DNA of 64,000 nt. Source: Lyngbya sp. CCAP 1446/10 (GTDB lineage: Bacteria > Cyanobacteriota > Cyanobacteriia > Cyanobacteriales > Microcoleaceae). The notes beneath the pieces were generated by a model. That model was not told where the DNA came from and searched no databases. It worked only from the letters and a program-made list of their open reading frames with translations. The position numbers and the translations under genes were made by a program. Positions 1 through 8,861 of this stretch are shown piece after piece. Positions within the stretch are counted from its first letter, which is position 1; each line of letters begins with the position of its first letter. The stretch covers positions 98,679-162,678 of the forward strand of contig NZ_JAIGNI010000005.1 of NCBI RefSeq assembly GCF_026130175.1. Reading direction: 5' to 3'.

Positions 1-60
1 GTTGACAGTTGACATTAGTTAGATGGAAAAATCAAGAAATAAGCAAGATAAGCTAATTAG

Positions 61-146
61 CAATTACCGATTACCGATTACCGATTACCGATTACCGATT
101 ACCGATTACCGATTACCAATTACCAATTACCGATTACCGATTACCA
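61..146. repeat. Heptamer tandem array (GATTACC)
   Basis: About a dozen tandem copies of the 7-base unit GATTACC, a few of them CAATTACC variants. This is a short tandemly repeated repetitive (STRR) array of the type common in filamentous cyanobacteria. The last units contain the stop codon of the CHAT protein gene on the minus strand. Confidence 0.9.
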
Positions 147-3100
147 AGGATTGCCAATCATGGTGAAGGCGGCCCAATAATAGGGATGGGAAAGGATTCG
201 ATCGCCCCGCGCGGCAATTTCTGGAGGCAAAATTAGAGGCAAAGAAAGCCCTTCGACTCGCAGCAGCCCGTCTTGAATCCGCACGCGCCCTCGCAGCATC
301 TCCAATTGCGCTTGCCGCAAAGCCTCGGCTTTAATAGTCACATTGCCCTCGCGTCTGGGGGCCCGCAACTGCCGGTAAAACCCCGTCATCAGCCCCAAAG
401 TTCCCTCATCGCTGACTTCCCACAAACTCGCTAAAGCCGATCGCGCACCGCTAGCTACCGCCAAACCCGCAAACCCCAACTCCGCCTCTGCGTCGCCCAA
501 AGCGGTACTACACGCGCTTAAAACTAAGAGATTCACTGGCGGTTCATTCCATCGCAACTGCCGCATTTCAGTGATTAGTAATTTAGTATCCCACAATTGA
601 ATGTAAGAATTGCTTGGTTGCCCAGGCTGGAATTGGCTGTGAGTGGCTAGGTGAATGATGCCAAAAGGTCGATTTGCCCGCTGATCTTGCAAATTTCTGA
701 GCGTAAAATCTTGATTCAAAAATGATTTTCCGCGATCGGGCGGCGCGATCGACTCTAACTCCACCGGTACCGCCGGTAATGGCGCTTTATCTTCAAATAC
801 CGATGCGCCCATCGCCAACACTTCGTCGTCAGCAATATTGTCGTAGCGGGTATCCGTCAAACTCAGACTGGGGATCACACTAATGCTGTATTTTTCTATT
901 AAAAATTCTTTGCCGTCGTGAAGGGCAGCAAACGGCAAGCTTCGCAAACCTGCTGCCGGAATTACAATTAAATTTTCAATCTTTAAAGCTGTTAATTCTG
1001 GGGCTATTGGCGCAATTAACCACCGATAAAGTTTTTGAGCAGAATCTAAATAACTGATACTATTTCTTCTTCTGGGATTAGTTATTTCGGTTTGCAGGAA
1101 TTCGGCTAGTTGCAACACCTGCCAGCGCGTTGTTGCTGGAACTAAAATGCGCATCGGTTGAGCATTGGCTGTGACTAATACTAATTCTAAATGCTCCCCG
1201 TTAGGAACATCTGAAGTTTCTTTACCAGCAGGTGGCAAACTCTCCCCCAACTTTTTTTCTAAGGGGCTAGGGGGCTGCGATGTGAGGTTTTTGAGTACAG
1301 GCAATAGATTAGATAAATCCCGACTTGCTACCAGCACTCCTCCATTTTCTTTGGCGGCGGCTGCATCGGCTCCGCTGACCCAATTCATATAAATAATTGC
1401 CGATTTGACGCTGGTAATTTGTTCGTTTTTGCGAAGAATTTCGTAAATTACGGACATATTAGTGATCGGGGTTCTGGTGGCCAATTTTAGATGTTTTTCG
1501 TACTCGCGAGTGAATGTTTTTTCAAAGGCTAAAACTTCAGAGCCTGCCGGATCGTATTTGCGAGAAGGAGCGAAATTATCCGGGCTAATTGGGGAATTTT
1601 TGTCTCGATTTGGCGATCGCAATTCTACTTGCAAAGATGCAGGAAATGACGGCGCACGAGGAGGAGTTGGTGCGGGAGTTGGTGCGGGAGTTGGTGCGGG
1701 AGTTGGTGCGGGAGTTGGTGCGGGAGTTGGTGCGGGAGTTGGTGTGATTATGGAAATCAGATTTGGTAAACTTCCTTGGGTGTAAGTTTGCCCAAATGCA
1801 AGACTGGAGAAAATGGTGTTTCCCTCACCAGCATTAATGCTTCCCTTTGTTCCATTGTCGATCGCGCCGCCAACTACAAAGGGTAGATCAATACCGCCTC
1901 CGTGCCGAATTGCGATCGCGCCGCTTCCCGCACCTCCGGCAGTAGAAATACTGCTGGAAAGATTCCCGGATATATCATCGTTGAAAACATTGTTCGATCG
2001 AAACAAACCGAGAGTTGTCACATCAACGTTGCCACCTGTGCCGCCTTGCTTGCCACCTCTAGCGTCGATCGATCCCAACTGAATGTTACCAGTCGCTCTC
2101 AGGGATACATCCCCGCCGTTGCCCTTGGAAGTGCCGCGGGAGTTGAGATCGAGAGCGGCAATTCCGGCTTGCGAGGTGACAGTAATATTGCCGCCGATCG
2201 CCCCCGAAGCATTCAAAGCGCCCGCAGTTAAAGAGCCGGCCTTGCTGTTGAGTGCGATCGCGCCACCTGTTCCCCCCGTTACTGATGAGGAGTCGATCGC
2301 GCCCGCAACCACAGTATTCCCCTCAACCTGAATGCTTCCGCCGTTGGAGGTAATATTGCGAGTCCGAATCTCGCGAGTTGCTTGCAGATTCACGCTGCCG
2401 CCATCCGTTTTGAAATTACCCTCTAACAGGACATTTCCTGCCTTGAGATGGGCTACCAAAGCAGCCGTCGTATCCCCCCGAAGAGTAGCAGAATTTCGCG
2501 CGTTTATGGTCAAACTGCGGACTGCAATTGTTGAAGCAGCCGTCACATTAACAGCGTCAGCCGAGAGCAGGCCCAACCTCTGAGTTTGACCGATGGGGCC
2601 CCGAAAATTAATATTACCGCCAGCGCGCAGGGTCAAATTATTGGCGCGGCCCAGGATGCTGTCGAGGGTATTGGCAAAAGTGATATTGCCGGTACTGGTG
2701 GCTAGGGTGGCGCTGCGATCGACTGTGACGGCACTGTTGAAAGTGATTTTGCCGGCTGTCGCGATCGCACTGAATAGCTCGGTACTGCGGCCGTTGACAA
2801 TCAAACTAGCTAGGGGTGTAGCTTGACCGACTGTACCGCCGAACCGCACTCGCTGAGCGTCAAGTCTCAGGGCGTGAGATCCGTCTAGGCTGCCGGAAAA
2901 CAGAATATTGCCCCTAGCTTGAGTGCTGAAAGCTGCATCAGCAATCAGGGACAGGTTGCCTGTAAAAGTGAGATCTGCGCCGGATGTGGCAATGTTCGCG
3001 CCGATCGCACTTTGGGGCGCGTCGAGAGTCAAACTAGCGCTGCCGGTGGTTCTCAGGGGATAGTCGATCGCGATCGAGTTGCCTTGAAGTGTTAGCGGGC

Positions 3101-4982
3101 TGTTGAAGGTAATGGGTGCGACGATCGCGATCGGGCTGCTGTTGGCGCGCCCGATCGCGATCGAGCCGAAACCCCCCGCCAAAGCGCCGAGATCCGTGTA
3201 CGTCAAGTCCAAAATGCCCAAAATATCGCCGATGCCACCGATCCGAATTGCTCGGCTGTCGTTGGGTTGCAAGCGAATTGTTCCCCCCGCACTGCTGACG
3301 GAATTGTTGCCACCCCTGAAGTCAATGCCGTTAGCAGTGAGAGCGATGTTACCACCGTTCGCATTCAGCCGCCCCAGAGAGATGCTGCTGGCGAAAATGT
3401 TGATGTTGCCGCCTTGAGTCTCGATTAAATCGTTGGGATCATTGACAAAAAATACTCCGCCTGATCTAAATGTTACGCTGTCTCCGGTTCTCGCTTGCAG
3501 TGAAAGTTGGTTATCGGGCAAGTCTTGGACGGTGATCTCGCCGGGGGTGTCTAGAACCACGTTGCTACCCGCCGCCATCTGTTCCAACTGCACTTCTGAG
3601 ATCGTCGATGTGTCAGATGGTTCTGTTGTCGCTTGGAGTTCTCCGTCGGTCGATCGCGCGCTGGTGTCGTCATTACCGCTGACGATCGCAATATTTGCCG
3701 GATCGAGCCACAAACTGCCGATCGCCCCGTTAGTCGCGCGGGTATCGACCTCTCCTTGGAAAGTTAGAGCATTTTTGCCCGAAACTTCGACTGTGCCGCC
3801 GTTACCTGCGGCGATGCCCCCGCGAGCAGTAATATTGCCGAAGAAGCGAGTTGTATTGTCTGACCAAATTACTGCTGTGCCGCCGTTGCCGCGGTCGATC
3901 GCGTTTGCTGCGATCGTAGAATCAGGACTAACATAAGTCACCTGAGCATTTGGTACTGGTTCCATCCCCTGGAAACCGCCTCCGACGCGCACAACACCTC
4001 CGCCGTTAGTCCCGGAAGCATTGATATTGGCGCCGAACAGTCCGACTTTTTCGCCTAAAATATTGACTGCGCCGCCTGTTGGGCCAGAAGGGGCAAATAC
4101 ATTTACAGTACCGGAGACGATCGCACTTCCGGCATTTACCTGCACTTTTTGACCATCAGTCAGTACCAATTGACCTTGGGCGTTGGTTGTTAAACCTGTA
4201 GCTGAGGCTACTCCTGGGCCCGTCAGCAACTGAGGTAAAGCAGCCGGGGCGATTGCAGATTTTTCTGACGGCAAAAATGGAGTAATTTCTAAACTCAATA
4301 AATTCCCAACTTGACTGATGCGAACTGCATTTTGTCCGGGAACAGCAGCCACTGTAATTTGACCTGCTGGCGCGGATAATTCCCCAGTATTAATAACTGT
4401 TCCACCCAGCAAAGTTAAATTTTGACCGCTACCAACTGCTAAGTTTCCAGTATTGACAATTGTCCCGGTTTGTGAATTATTAAAATTAAATTGATTGGGA
4501 TTTCCGAGCAAGGATTTATAATCATTAATTCCGGCAGAATTGAACCAACCATCGCCGAAACCGATACCTGTAGCAGTTGTGGCGAGAAAAGAACCAGGCA
4601 CGTTTAATCTAGCATTTTGACCGAAAACAATTCCCGCCGGATTCATTAAGAATAAATTTGAGTTCCCGCCACTGACAGAAATCAGACCGTTAATGACGGA
4701 AATATTGCTGCCGGAAATCCGCCCTAAGATATTTTGAATATTTGGATTAGTTAGAAAGTTCCCGATTTGCCCTTCGCTGAGATTAAATTGGCGGAAGCTG
4801 TGAAAGAGATTTGCGCCGTTTCCTGACAGTTGTCCGCCACTAATGTTTAAGCGATTTTGCTCCTGATTGACAACAGTATTAGTGCCGTCATTCGCCGGAA
4901 CTACAGATTGCGATCGCACTGCTAGCGGTAGCAGCCAAAAACCTAATGTCAAAATTAGAACAGAGCGAAAAAAATAAGTCAT
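141..4982 (-). CDS. Secreted filamentous-haemagglutinin-like protein with C-terminal CHAT protease
   Basis: A 1613-residue protein. An N-terminal signal peptide (about residues 1-24) is followed by a two-partner-secretion haemagglutinin domain (about 30-150, with the NSNLFLMNPAGIVFG motif). A long glycine/asparagine-rich beta-helix-like region follows, then a PTPA repeat linker near 1080-1105. The C-terminal CHAT domain (about 1300-1613) shows the caspase-like dyad in HLATHSQF and LVLSACSTALGD. Family knowledge: TpsA-type proteins cross the outer membrane through a TpsB partner, and CHAT domains are cysteine peptidases. Inference: a surface or extracellular protein with a protease module; its substrate is unknown. 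No TpsB gene lies in this window. The stop codon falls inside a heptamer repeat array, and another array starts right at the start codon. Confidence 0.92.
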   Translation of the reverse strand: MTYFFRSVLILTLGFWLLPLAVRSQSVVPANDGTNTVVNQEQNRLNISGGQLSGNGANLFHSFRQFNLSEGQIGNFLTNPNIQNILGRISGSNISVINGLISVSGGNSNLFLMNPAGIVFGQNARLNVPGSFLATTATGIGFGDGWFNSAGINDYKSLLGNPNQFNFNNSQTGTIVNTGNLAVGSGQNLTLLGGTVINTGELSAPAGQITVAAVPGQNAVRISQVGNLLSLEITPFLPSEKSAIAPAALPQLLTGPGVASATGLTTNAQGQLVLTDGQKVQVNAGSAIVSGTVNVFAPSGPTGGAVNILGEKVGLFGANINASGTNGGGVVRVGGGFQGMEPVPNAQVTYVSPDSTIAANAIDRGNGGTAVIWSDNTTRFFGNITARGGIAAGNGGTVEVSGKNALTFQGEVDTRATNGAIGSLWLDPANIAIVSGNDDTSARSTDGELQATTEPSDTSTISEVQLEQMAAGSNVVLDTPGEITVQDLPDNQLSLQARTGDSVTFRSGGVFFVNDPNDLIETQGGNINIFASSISLGRLNANGGNIALTANGIDFRGGNNSVSSAGGTIRLQPNDSRAIRIGGIGDILGILDLTYTDLGALAGGFGSIAIGRANSSPIAIVAPITFNSPLTLQGNSIAIDYPLRTTGSASLTLDAPQSAIGANIATSGADLTFTGNLSLIADAAFSTQARGNILFSGSLDGSHALRLDAQRVRFGGTVGQATPLASLIVNGRSTELFSAIATAGKITFNSAVTVDRSATLATSTGNITFANTLDSILGRANNLTLRAGGNINFRGPIGQTQRLGLLSADAVNVTAASTIAVRSLTINARNSATLRGDTTAALVAHLKAGNVLLEGNFKTDGGSVNLQATREIRTRNITSNGGSIQVEGNTVVAGAIDSSSVTGGTGGAIALNSKAGSLTAGALNASGAIGGNITVTSQAGIAALDLNSRGTSKGNGGDVSLRATGNIQLGSIDARGGKQGGTGGNVDVTTLGLFRSNNVFNDDISGNLSSSISTAGGAGSGAIAIRHGGGIDLPFVVGGAIDNGTKGSINAGEGNTIFSSLAFGQTYTQGSLPNLISIITPTPAPTPAPTPAPTPAPTPAPTPAPTPPRAPSFPASLQVELRSPNRDKNSPISPDNFAPSRKYDPAGSEVLAFEKTFTREYEKHLKLATRTPITNMSVIYEILRKNEQITSVKSAIIYMNWVSGADAAAAKENGGVLVASRDLSNLLPVLKNLTSQPPSPLEKKLGESLPPAGKETSDVPNGEHLELVLVTANAQPMRILVPATTRWQVLQLAEFLQTEITNPRRRNSISYLDSAQKLYRWLIAPIAPELTALKIENLIVIPAAGLRSLPFAALHDGKEFLIEKYSISVIPSLSLTDTRYDNIADDEVLAMGASVFEDKAPLPAVPVELESIAPPDRGKSFLNQDFTLRNLQDQRANRPFGIIHLATHSQFQPGQPSNSYIQLWDTKLLITEMRQLRWNEPPVNLLVLSACSTALGDAEAELGFAGLAVASGARSALASLWEVSDEGTLGLMTGFYRQLRAPRREGNVTIKAEALRQAQLEMLRGRVRIQDGLLRVEGLSLPLILPPEIAARGDRILSHPYYWAAFTMIGNPW
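1663..1744. repeat. 12-bp coding minisatellite (Pro-Thr-Pro-Ala linker)
   Basis: About six tandem 12-base units (GGAGTTGGTGCG on the plus strand) inside the CHAT gene. They encode an APTP linker between the beta-helix region and the C-terminal part. Copy number is likely to vary between strains. Confidence 0.9.
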
Positions 4983-5040
4983 TAGTCATTAGTCATTAGT
5001 CGTCAGTCATTAGTCGTCAGTCGTCAGTCATTAGTCAGAG
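4979..5040. repeat. STRR array (TTAGTCA/GTCGTCA heptamers)
   Basis: Tandem heptamers of the ATTAGTC and GTCAGTC kind, directly at the 5' end of the CHAT gene. The rest of the gap to about 5270 shows no gene. The promoter of the next gene lies at its right end. Confidence 0.85.
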
Positions 5041-5279
5041 GGAAGTCAGAAAAGCCAATTCCCTATTGCCAATTCTAGTCTCTGGTACTTGAGATTTTGT
5101 TTGAGCTGTAATGTTCCGCGAAAGTGCCAGTAAACTTAAAAAGGTCGATCGAGGTTGCGCGCATGGGGCTTTTCTCCTGGGTGTGAATCTGCTGAGTTAG
5201 TCGATCGCACTTCCAAACCACCCATTACTAGAATATCGGAAATACGATGCAGATTTAATATTTATCTGTGGCAGGTGTC

Positions 5280-5309
5280 TTGACAAAGTGCTCGCTTTCG
5301 TCCTATAAT
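5280..5309 (+). promoter_or_regulatory. Consensus sigma-70 type promoter
   Basis: A perfect TTGACA (5280-5285) and a perfect TATAAT (5304-5309) are separated by 18 bases. Transcription should start near 5316 and read into the 64-residue protein gene at 5420, leaving a leader of about 100 bases. Such exact matches suggest strong, group-1 sigma-driven expression. Confidence 0.75.
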
Positions 5310-5419
5310 TTGTAGACTGATTGGATGGAACAGCAGTCAAGCCACGAAATAACTAGCTCCTCTGACGAAGTTATCTGACGAAATTAACAACAAAATATTG
5401 ATGCTTTTAGAGAGCAACC

Positions 5420-5614
5420 ATGCAAACTCAAACTTTCCCATTTCTAAATGAACAAGTAGTTGAGCATATCTTTGCATTAGGCGAACTGACTCGCGATGAC
5501 AGACAGCGAATTCAGTCAATGCTATTAGATGAGTCGATTGGCGAAAATGAATTGAGGTTAATTGAAAAAGTCATGGAAGGCGTAGTCAAGGGAATACTAG
5601 ACGTGCTTTATTAG
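5420..5614 (+). CDS. Small acidic protein of 64 residues, unknown function
   Basis: I do not recognise this family. The 64-residue product has no membrane segment or signal peptide and looks mostly helical. It has the hydrophobic-polar pattern of a small coiled or helical-hairpin protein (for example the segment ERRLIEKV-like near residues 45-56, read as LRLIEKVMEGV). The start ATG has GAGAG a few bases upstream. A consensus promoter lies about 110 bases upstream, and a hairpin follows the stop, so it seems to be an independent, possibly highly expressed gene. The reading is supported by promoter, ribosome site and terminator rather than by homology. Confidence 0.6.
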   Translation: MQTQTFPFLNEQVVEHIFALGELTRDDRQRIQSMLLDESIGENELRLIEKVMEGVVKGILDVLY

Positions 5615-5644
5615 TTGAAAACTTGCGCAGACTTATGTAAAAGT

Positions 5645-5665
5645 AGGGTGCGCATTGCGCACCTT
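5645..5665. terminator. Hairpin between convergent genes
   Basis: The arms AGGGTGCGC (5645-5653) and GCGCACCTT (5657-5665) pair with one wobble around a 3-base loop. It lies between the convergent genes ending at 5614 and 5697 and could end transcription from both sides. GTGCG-type hairpins recur after other genes in the window. Confidence 0.5.
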
Positions 5666-5696
5666 ACTCTAATTTCAAATAAAATCGAAAATCACT

Positions 5697-5975
5697 CTAA
5701 AAATCATCATCTGAAGCCTCATCGGAACTCTCATCGCTACGCACAAGTTCAGAAGGAGGCCTATCGCTACTCCAGGCCCACCACACAGCGCCACACCGAC
5801 AGCGGTAAAATTCTTGCCACTTGCGGCGGTTGGACTCGGTGTATACTGGCGATCGACGATTAATCCAGACTTCATGGGCATCCGTGCAGCTAGCAGCGCA
5901 CTTGGGACAGCAAAACTCAGTAGCGTGAACCGCCGCCGCAGTCCATTCAGGAGAATGTGGAGCAAAAGCTTCCAT
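5697..5975 (-). CDS. Zinc-ribbon-like small protein
   Basis: A 92-residue protein. The cysteines of CPKC (23-26, plus C30) and of CRC (59-61, in YRCRCGAVWW) could bind one zinc ion. The C-terminus is acidic and serine-rich. The arrangement resembles a rubredoxin/zinc-ribbon knuckle; I do not know a function. It is convergent with the 64-residue gene and divergent from the nucleoside transporter. A possible role in nucleic acid or protein binding is only a guess from the fold. Confidence 0.7.
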   Translation of the reverse strand: MEAFAPHSPEWTAAAVHATEFCCPKCAASCTDAHEVWINRRSPVYTESNRRKWQEFYRCRCGAVWWAWSSDRPPSELVRSDESSDEASDDDF

Positions 5976-6195
5976 GTGTTAGAGTTTCTATCTAAACTGC
6001 TGGTAATTACGGCAAATCAAGGGTTGCTAAAGATCCGCAGAACTCGCAATCACATAAGCAACGACATAAATACGCTGTTGAGTGCGTAATTTATCTGCCA
6101 GTTATTTTTTTTGGCATTTGCCGTCCGATGAATAGTATAACTGATGTGGTGCAAGCCGTCGATCGGCATTCTCAACTATTTCAAGGACTAGGCTC

Positions 6196-7770
6196 ATGTC
6201 TATTTACAACTTTATCTCATTTCTGGGCATATTTGGCTTATGTGCGATCGCCTGGATTTTCTCAGAAAACCGCCAAGTTCGTTATATACCTTGGCGCGTC
6301 ATCATCTGGGGCATTGGCCTGCAATTAGTCTTAGGATTTTTAGTATTCCTGTTTCCCCCAACTCGCATCGCCCTAGAGTGGTTTACAGGCTTGCTCGATG
6401 GAGTATTCACCGCTGCTGACACCGGAGCGAGATTTGTATTCGGCACAAACATCGTACCAAAACCAGGTCAAGAGCCGCCAATTAATTTAGGATATATTTT
6501 CGCCTTTCGAGCTTTACCGACAGTAGTCTTTTTTTCCGGCCTCATGGCCTTACTGTACAACATCGGCGTAATTCAAATTGTCACCGAAGTTTTTGCCAAA
6601 ATATTTTATAAGACAATGCGATTGAGCGGCGCAGAAGCACTAAGCGGTGCCGCCAATATTTTTGTAGGAATAGAAGCAGCAATTGTCGTCAAGCCTTATT
6701 TGCCACAAATGACTCGTTCCGAACTTTGTGCAATCCTCTCCTGCTGTTTTGGAACTGCCGCTTCATCAACTTTAGCAATTTACGTCAGCTTTCTCAAGCC
6801 TGTATTTCCAAATATTTTAGGACATTTAGTTTCCGCCTCAATTATCGCAATTCCCGCTTGCTTTGTCATCTCCAAAATTTTAGTTCCTGAGACTGGAGTA
6901 CCGGTGACAATGGGCGGCATCCCCAAGGAAAATCCGAAACCTCAAGGCCATGAGTTCATCGGCGACGAAATTGCCGACAGGGACAGGGAAGAATTCAAAC
7001 AAGAGACAGTTGGTGGAGAACCAATCGAACGAGTCAGCCCTTTGGATGCAGCGATAATTGGCGCATTGGACGGTGTGAAAATGTCAGTAGCCATTGCCGC
7101 TGTTTTGATTTTAATCTTGGGCTTAGTTTCCCTAATCAATCAATTCTTTGGCTGGCTGGCCGTGTTGCCGGCTCCCATCGGCACAATCTTTAGTTTTGTT
7201 ACCCTGCAAAACATTCAAGGAGTCTTATTTTACCCGCTAACCTTGTTAACCGGAGTTCCCCTTGAAGATTCCTGGGTAGCATCAGTAATCATCGGACGGC
7301 GGCTGTTAGAAACCGCGATTCCGCCTTATCAAAGTTTAGCAGAAGCGGCGGCAAAAGGACTAATTAGCGATCGCACAGTTTTGATTGTCAGTTACGCCCT
7401 TTCCGGCTTCGCCCACCTAGCATCCGTTGGCATATTTGTCGGCGGCACAATCGCCCTAATTCCCTCCCGCCGCAAAGACATTTCCGAACTCGGTTGGAAA
7501 GCATTATTTGTCGGCACTTTAGCAACAATGATGATTGCCTGCATCGCCGGCTTATTTGACACCGGAGACGCGAGCATTTTAGGCGCTAAGGCCGCCCCTG
7601 CTGCCCCGATAACTGCCCCCGCTTCCCCGAAACCGCTGGCATCCCCCGCCGCGACTTCCAAGCCGTTAGTTGCCCCAGCAATTGCCAGCCCGAAGCCTTC
7701 GCCAAAGGGTGAAAAAGTGGCTCCAAAAGCTCAAGAATCTCCTAAATCTGAATCGAAGAAAACGCCTTAA
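6196..7770 (+). CDS. Concentrative nucleoside transporter (CNT/NupC family)
   Basis: A 524-residue inner-membrane protein with many hydrophobic segments from residue 5 to about 460. The family core GIEAAIVVKPYLP followed by MTRSELCAI is recognisable; it matches the substrate-binding region of NupC-type carriers, where it normally reads GQTEAP. The Nup_C and gate domains appear complete. Residues 465-524 form a Pro/Ala/Lys-rich tail not usual for the family. The ribosome site AAGGA precedes the ATG. CNT carriers import nucleosides with H+ or Na+; the departure from the usual QTE signature makes the substrate uncertain. It is transcribed alone, followed by repeats. Confidence 0.9.
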   Translation: MSIYNFISFLGIFGLCAIAWIFSENRQVRYIPWRVIIWGIGLQLVLGFLVFLFPPTRIALEWFTGLLDGVFTAADTGARFVFGTNIVPKPGQEPPINLGYIFAFRALPTVVFFSGLMALLYNIGVIQIVTEVFAKIFYKTMRLSGAEALSGAANIFVGIEAAIVVKPYLPQMTRSELCAILSCCFGTAASSTLAIYVSFLKPVFPNILGHLVSASIIAIPACFVISKILVPETGVPVTMGGIPKENPKPQGHEFIGDEIADRDREEFKQETVGGEPIERVSPLDAAIIGALDGVKMSVAIAAVLILILGLVSLINQFFGWLAVLPAPIGTIFSFVTLQNIQGVLFYPLTLLTGVPLEDSWVASVIIGRRLLETAIPPYQSLAEAAAKGLISDRTVLIVSYALSGFAHLASVGIFVGGTIALIPSRRKDISELGWKALFVGTLATMMIACIAGLFDTGDASILGAKAAPAAPITAPASPKPLASPAATSKPLVAPAIASPKPSPKGEKVAPKAQESPKSESKKTP

Positions 7771-8115
7771 ACAGTTGACAGTTGACAGTTGACAGCGGAC
7801 AATTTTACATTTATTTAATTGACAAATGTCCGCTGTTTCCTGTATTGATTAGGCTTAAATTGCCAGCATTAGCTTTTCGAGTGGTAAGATATCTGCGTTT
7901 ATCTGCGTTCATATGCAGTTATCTAAAAAGTCGATATTGGCACGCGATCGACCGAATTATATATAACAGACAAACCCAAAAATCAATAATTCAATAGCGA
8001 CAATAAATGAATGACTGCTGACTAATGACTAATGACTAATGACTAATGACTAATGACTAATGACTACTAACAACTGACTAATGACTACTAACAACTGACT
8101 ACCGACTACTGACTT
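7771..8115. repeat. Intergenic STRR region
   Basis: No gene seen. It contains CAGTTGA heptamers at 7771-7800 and a long TGACTAA heptamer array at about 8008-8113 that runs right up to the ATG at 8116. Thus the leader of the next gene is made of repeat sequence, with no recognisable ribosome site. Confidence 0.85.
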
Positions 8116-8721
8116 ATGAATCCCGAACCTGAAATTCGCCGCCTGTTAGATGTGATGCCCGCTTCCGGCCGCATGACGTGTAAAATTATTAATAAGCCTC
8201 AACAATCGACGGTAATTGATTGTGATTTTCCTTTACCTTGGAATCAATCTCGACCGATTTATATTAATTTTGATTTGTGGCGGCTGCTATCTAAGCCGCA
8301 GCGGGATTTGCTGCTATTGCGAAATGTGAGTTTTTTAGGCAATTTTAAGTGGTTTAAAGCGGATATTTATCAAGGTGCTGCTCTGGCGGGAATTGTGGGG
8401 ACTGTTGTAGAGTTGTTGCAGGGAGATGCGATCGGAATTGCGATCGCCGGTGGGTTGACGGGACTGGCGATGACTCGAATTTGGCGCGACAATCGCAGTT
8501 CGCAAGTAGAGCTAGATGCTGATGAAACGGCGATTAAAGTCGCGGGAAGGCGTGGTTACAGCGAAGCCGAGGCGGCGGGACATCTGCTGTCTGCTATCGA
8601 ATCTGTGGCGCAAATTGAAGGGCGCAGTTTGGATTTTAATGAGTTGATTCGGTGTCAGAATTTAAGGGCGATATCGGGTATTTCGGCGGTGGGTGTACCC
8701 GATAGTGTTAGGAAAGAGTGA
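8116..8721 (+). CDS. DUF3318 family protein
   Basis: A 201-residue protein matching the cyanobacterial DUF3318 pattern: an N-terminal region beginning with EIRRLLDVMPASGRM, the conserved PIYINFDLW and LLLLRNVSFL segments, and a hydrophobic stretch at about 95-120 (GAALAGIVGTVVELLQ and AIGIAIAGGLTGLAM) that may be membrane-inserted. A helical C-terminal region contains DADETAIKVAGRRGYS. The central part recalls proteins related to M48-type membrane peptidases, but I see no HExxH, so no enzymatic activity is claimed. The start follows a heptamer array immediately. Confidence 0.75.
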   Translation: MNPEPEIRRLLDVMPASGRMTCKIINKPQQSTVIDCDFPLPWNQSRPIYINFDLWRLLSKPQRDLLLLRNVSFLGNFKWFKADIYQGAALAGIVGTVVELLQGDAIGIAIAGGLTGLAMTRIWRDNRSSQVELDADETAIKVAGRRGYSEAEAAGHLLSAIESVAQIEGRSLDFNELIRCQNLRAISGISAVGVPDSVRKE

Positions 8722-8744
8722 AAACACTATTTCATAAACAATCG

Positions 8745-8845
8745 CGTGTCCCGCAGGCCAAGGACACAACACTGTTGTGTCCCTACAGATAATAGTTATT
8801 ATCCCATTGGTAGGGAAACGGCACTGCCGTGTCCTTGGGCAAAAT
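8745..8845. repeat. Inverted repeat element (GGACACAAC...)
   Basis: A perfect 9-bp hairpin (8762-8770 with 8774-8782) lies between two related copies of a GTGTCC(C)/GGGACAC motif, including GGCACTGCCGTGTCC at 8820-8834. It resembles interspersed repeats also hinted at near 35755. It lies between convergent genes and may act as a terminator. Confidence 0.6.
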
Positions 8846-8861
8846 CGCAGCGCTATATCTG

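Noticed and set aside
1165..3936. Several plus-strand frames inside the CHAT gene
   Set aside because: Antisense shadows of a long, repetitive Gly/Asn-rich gene.
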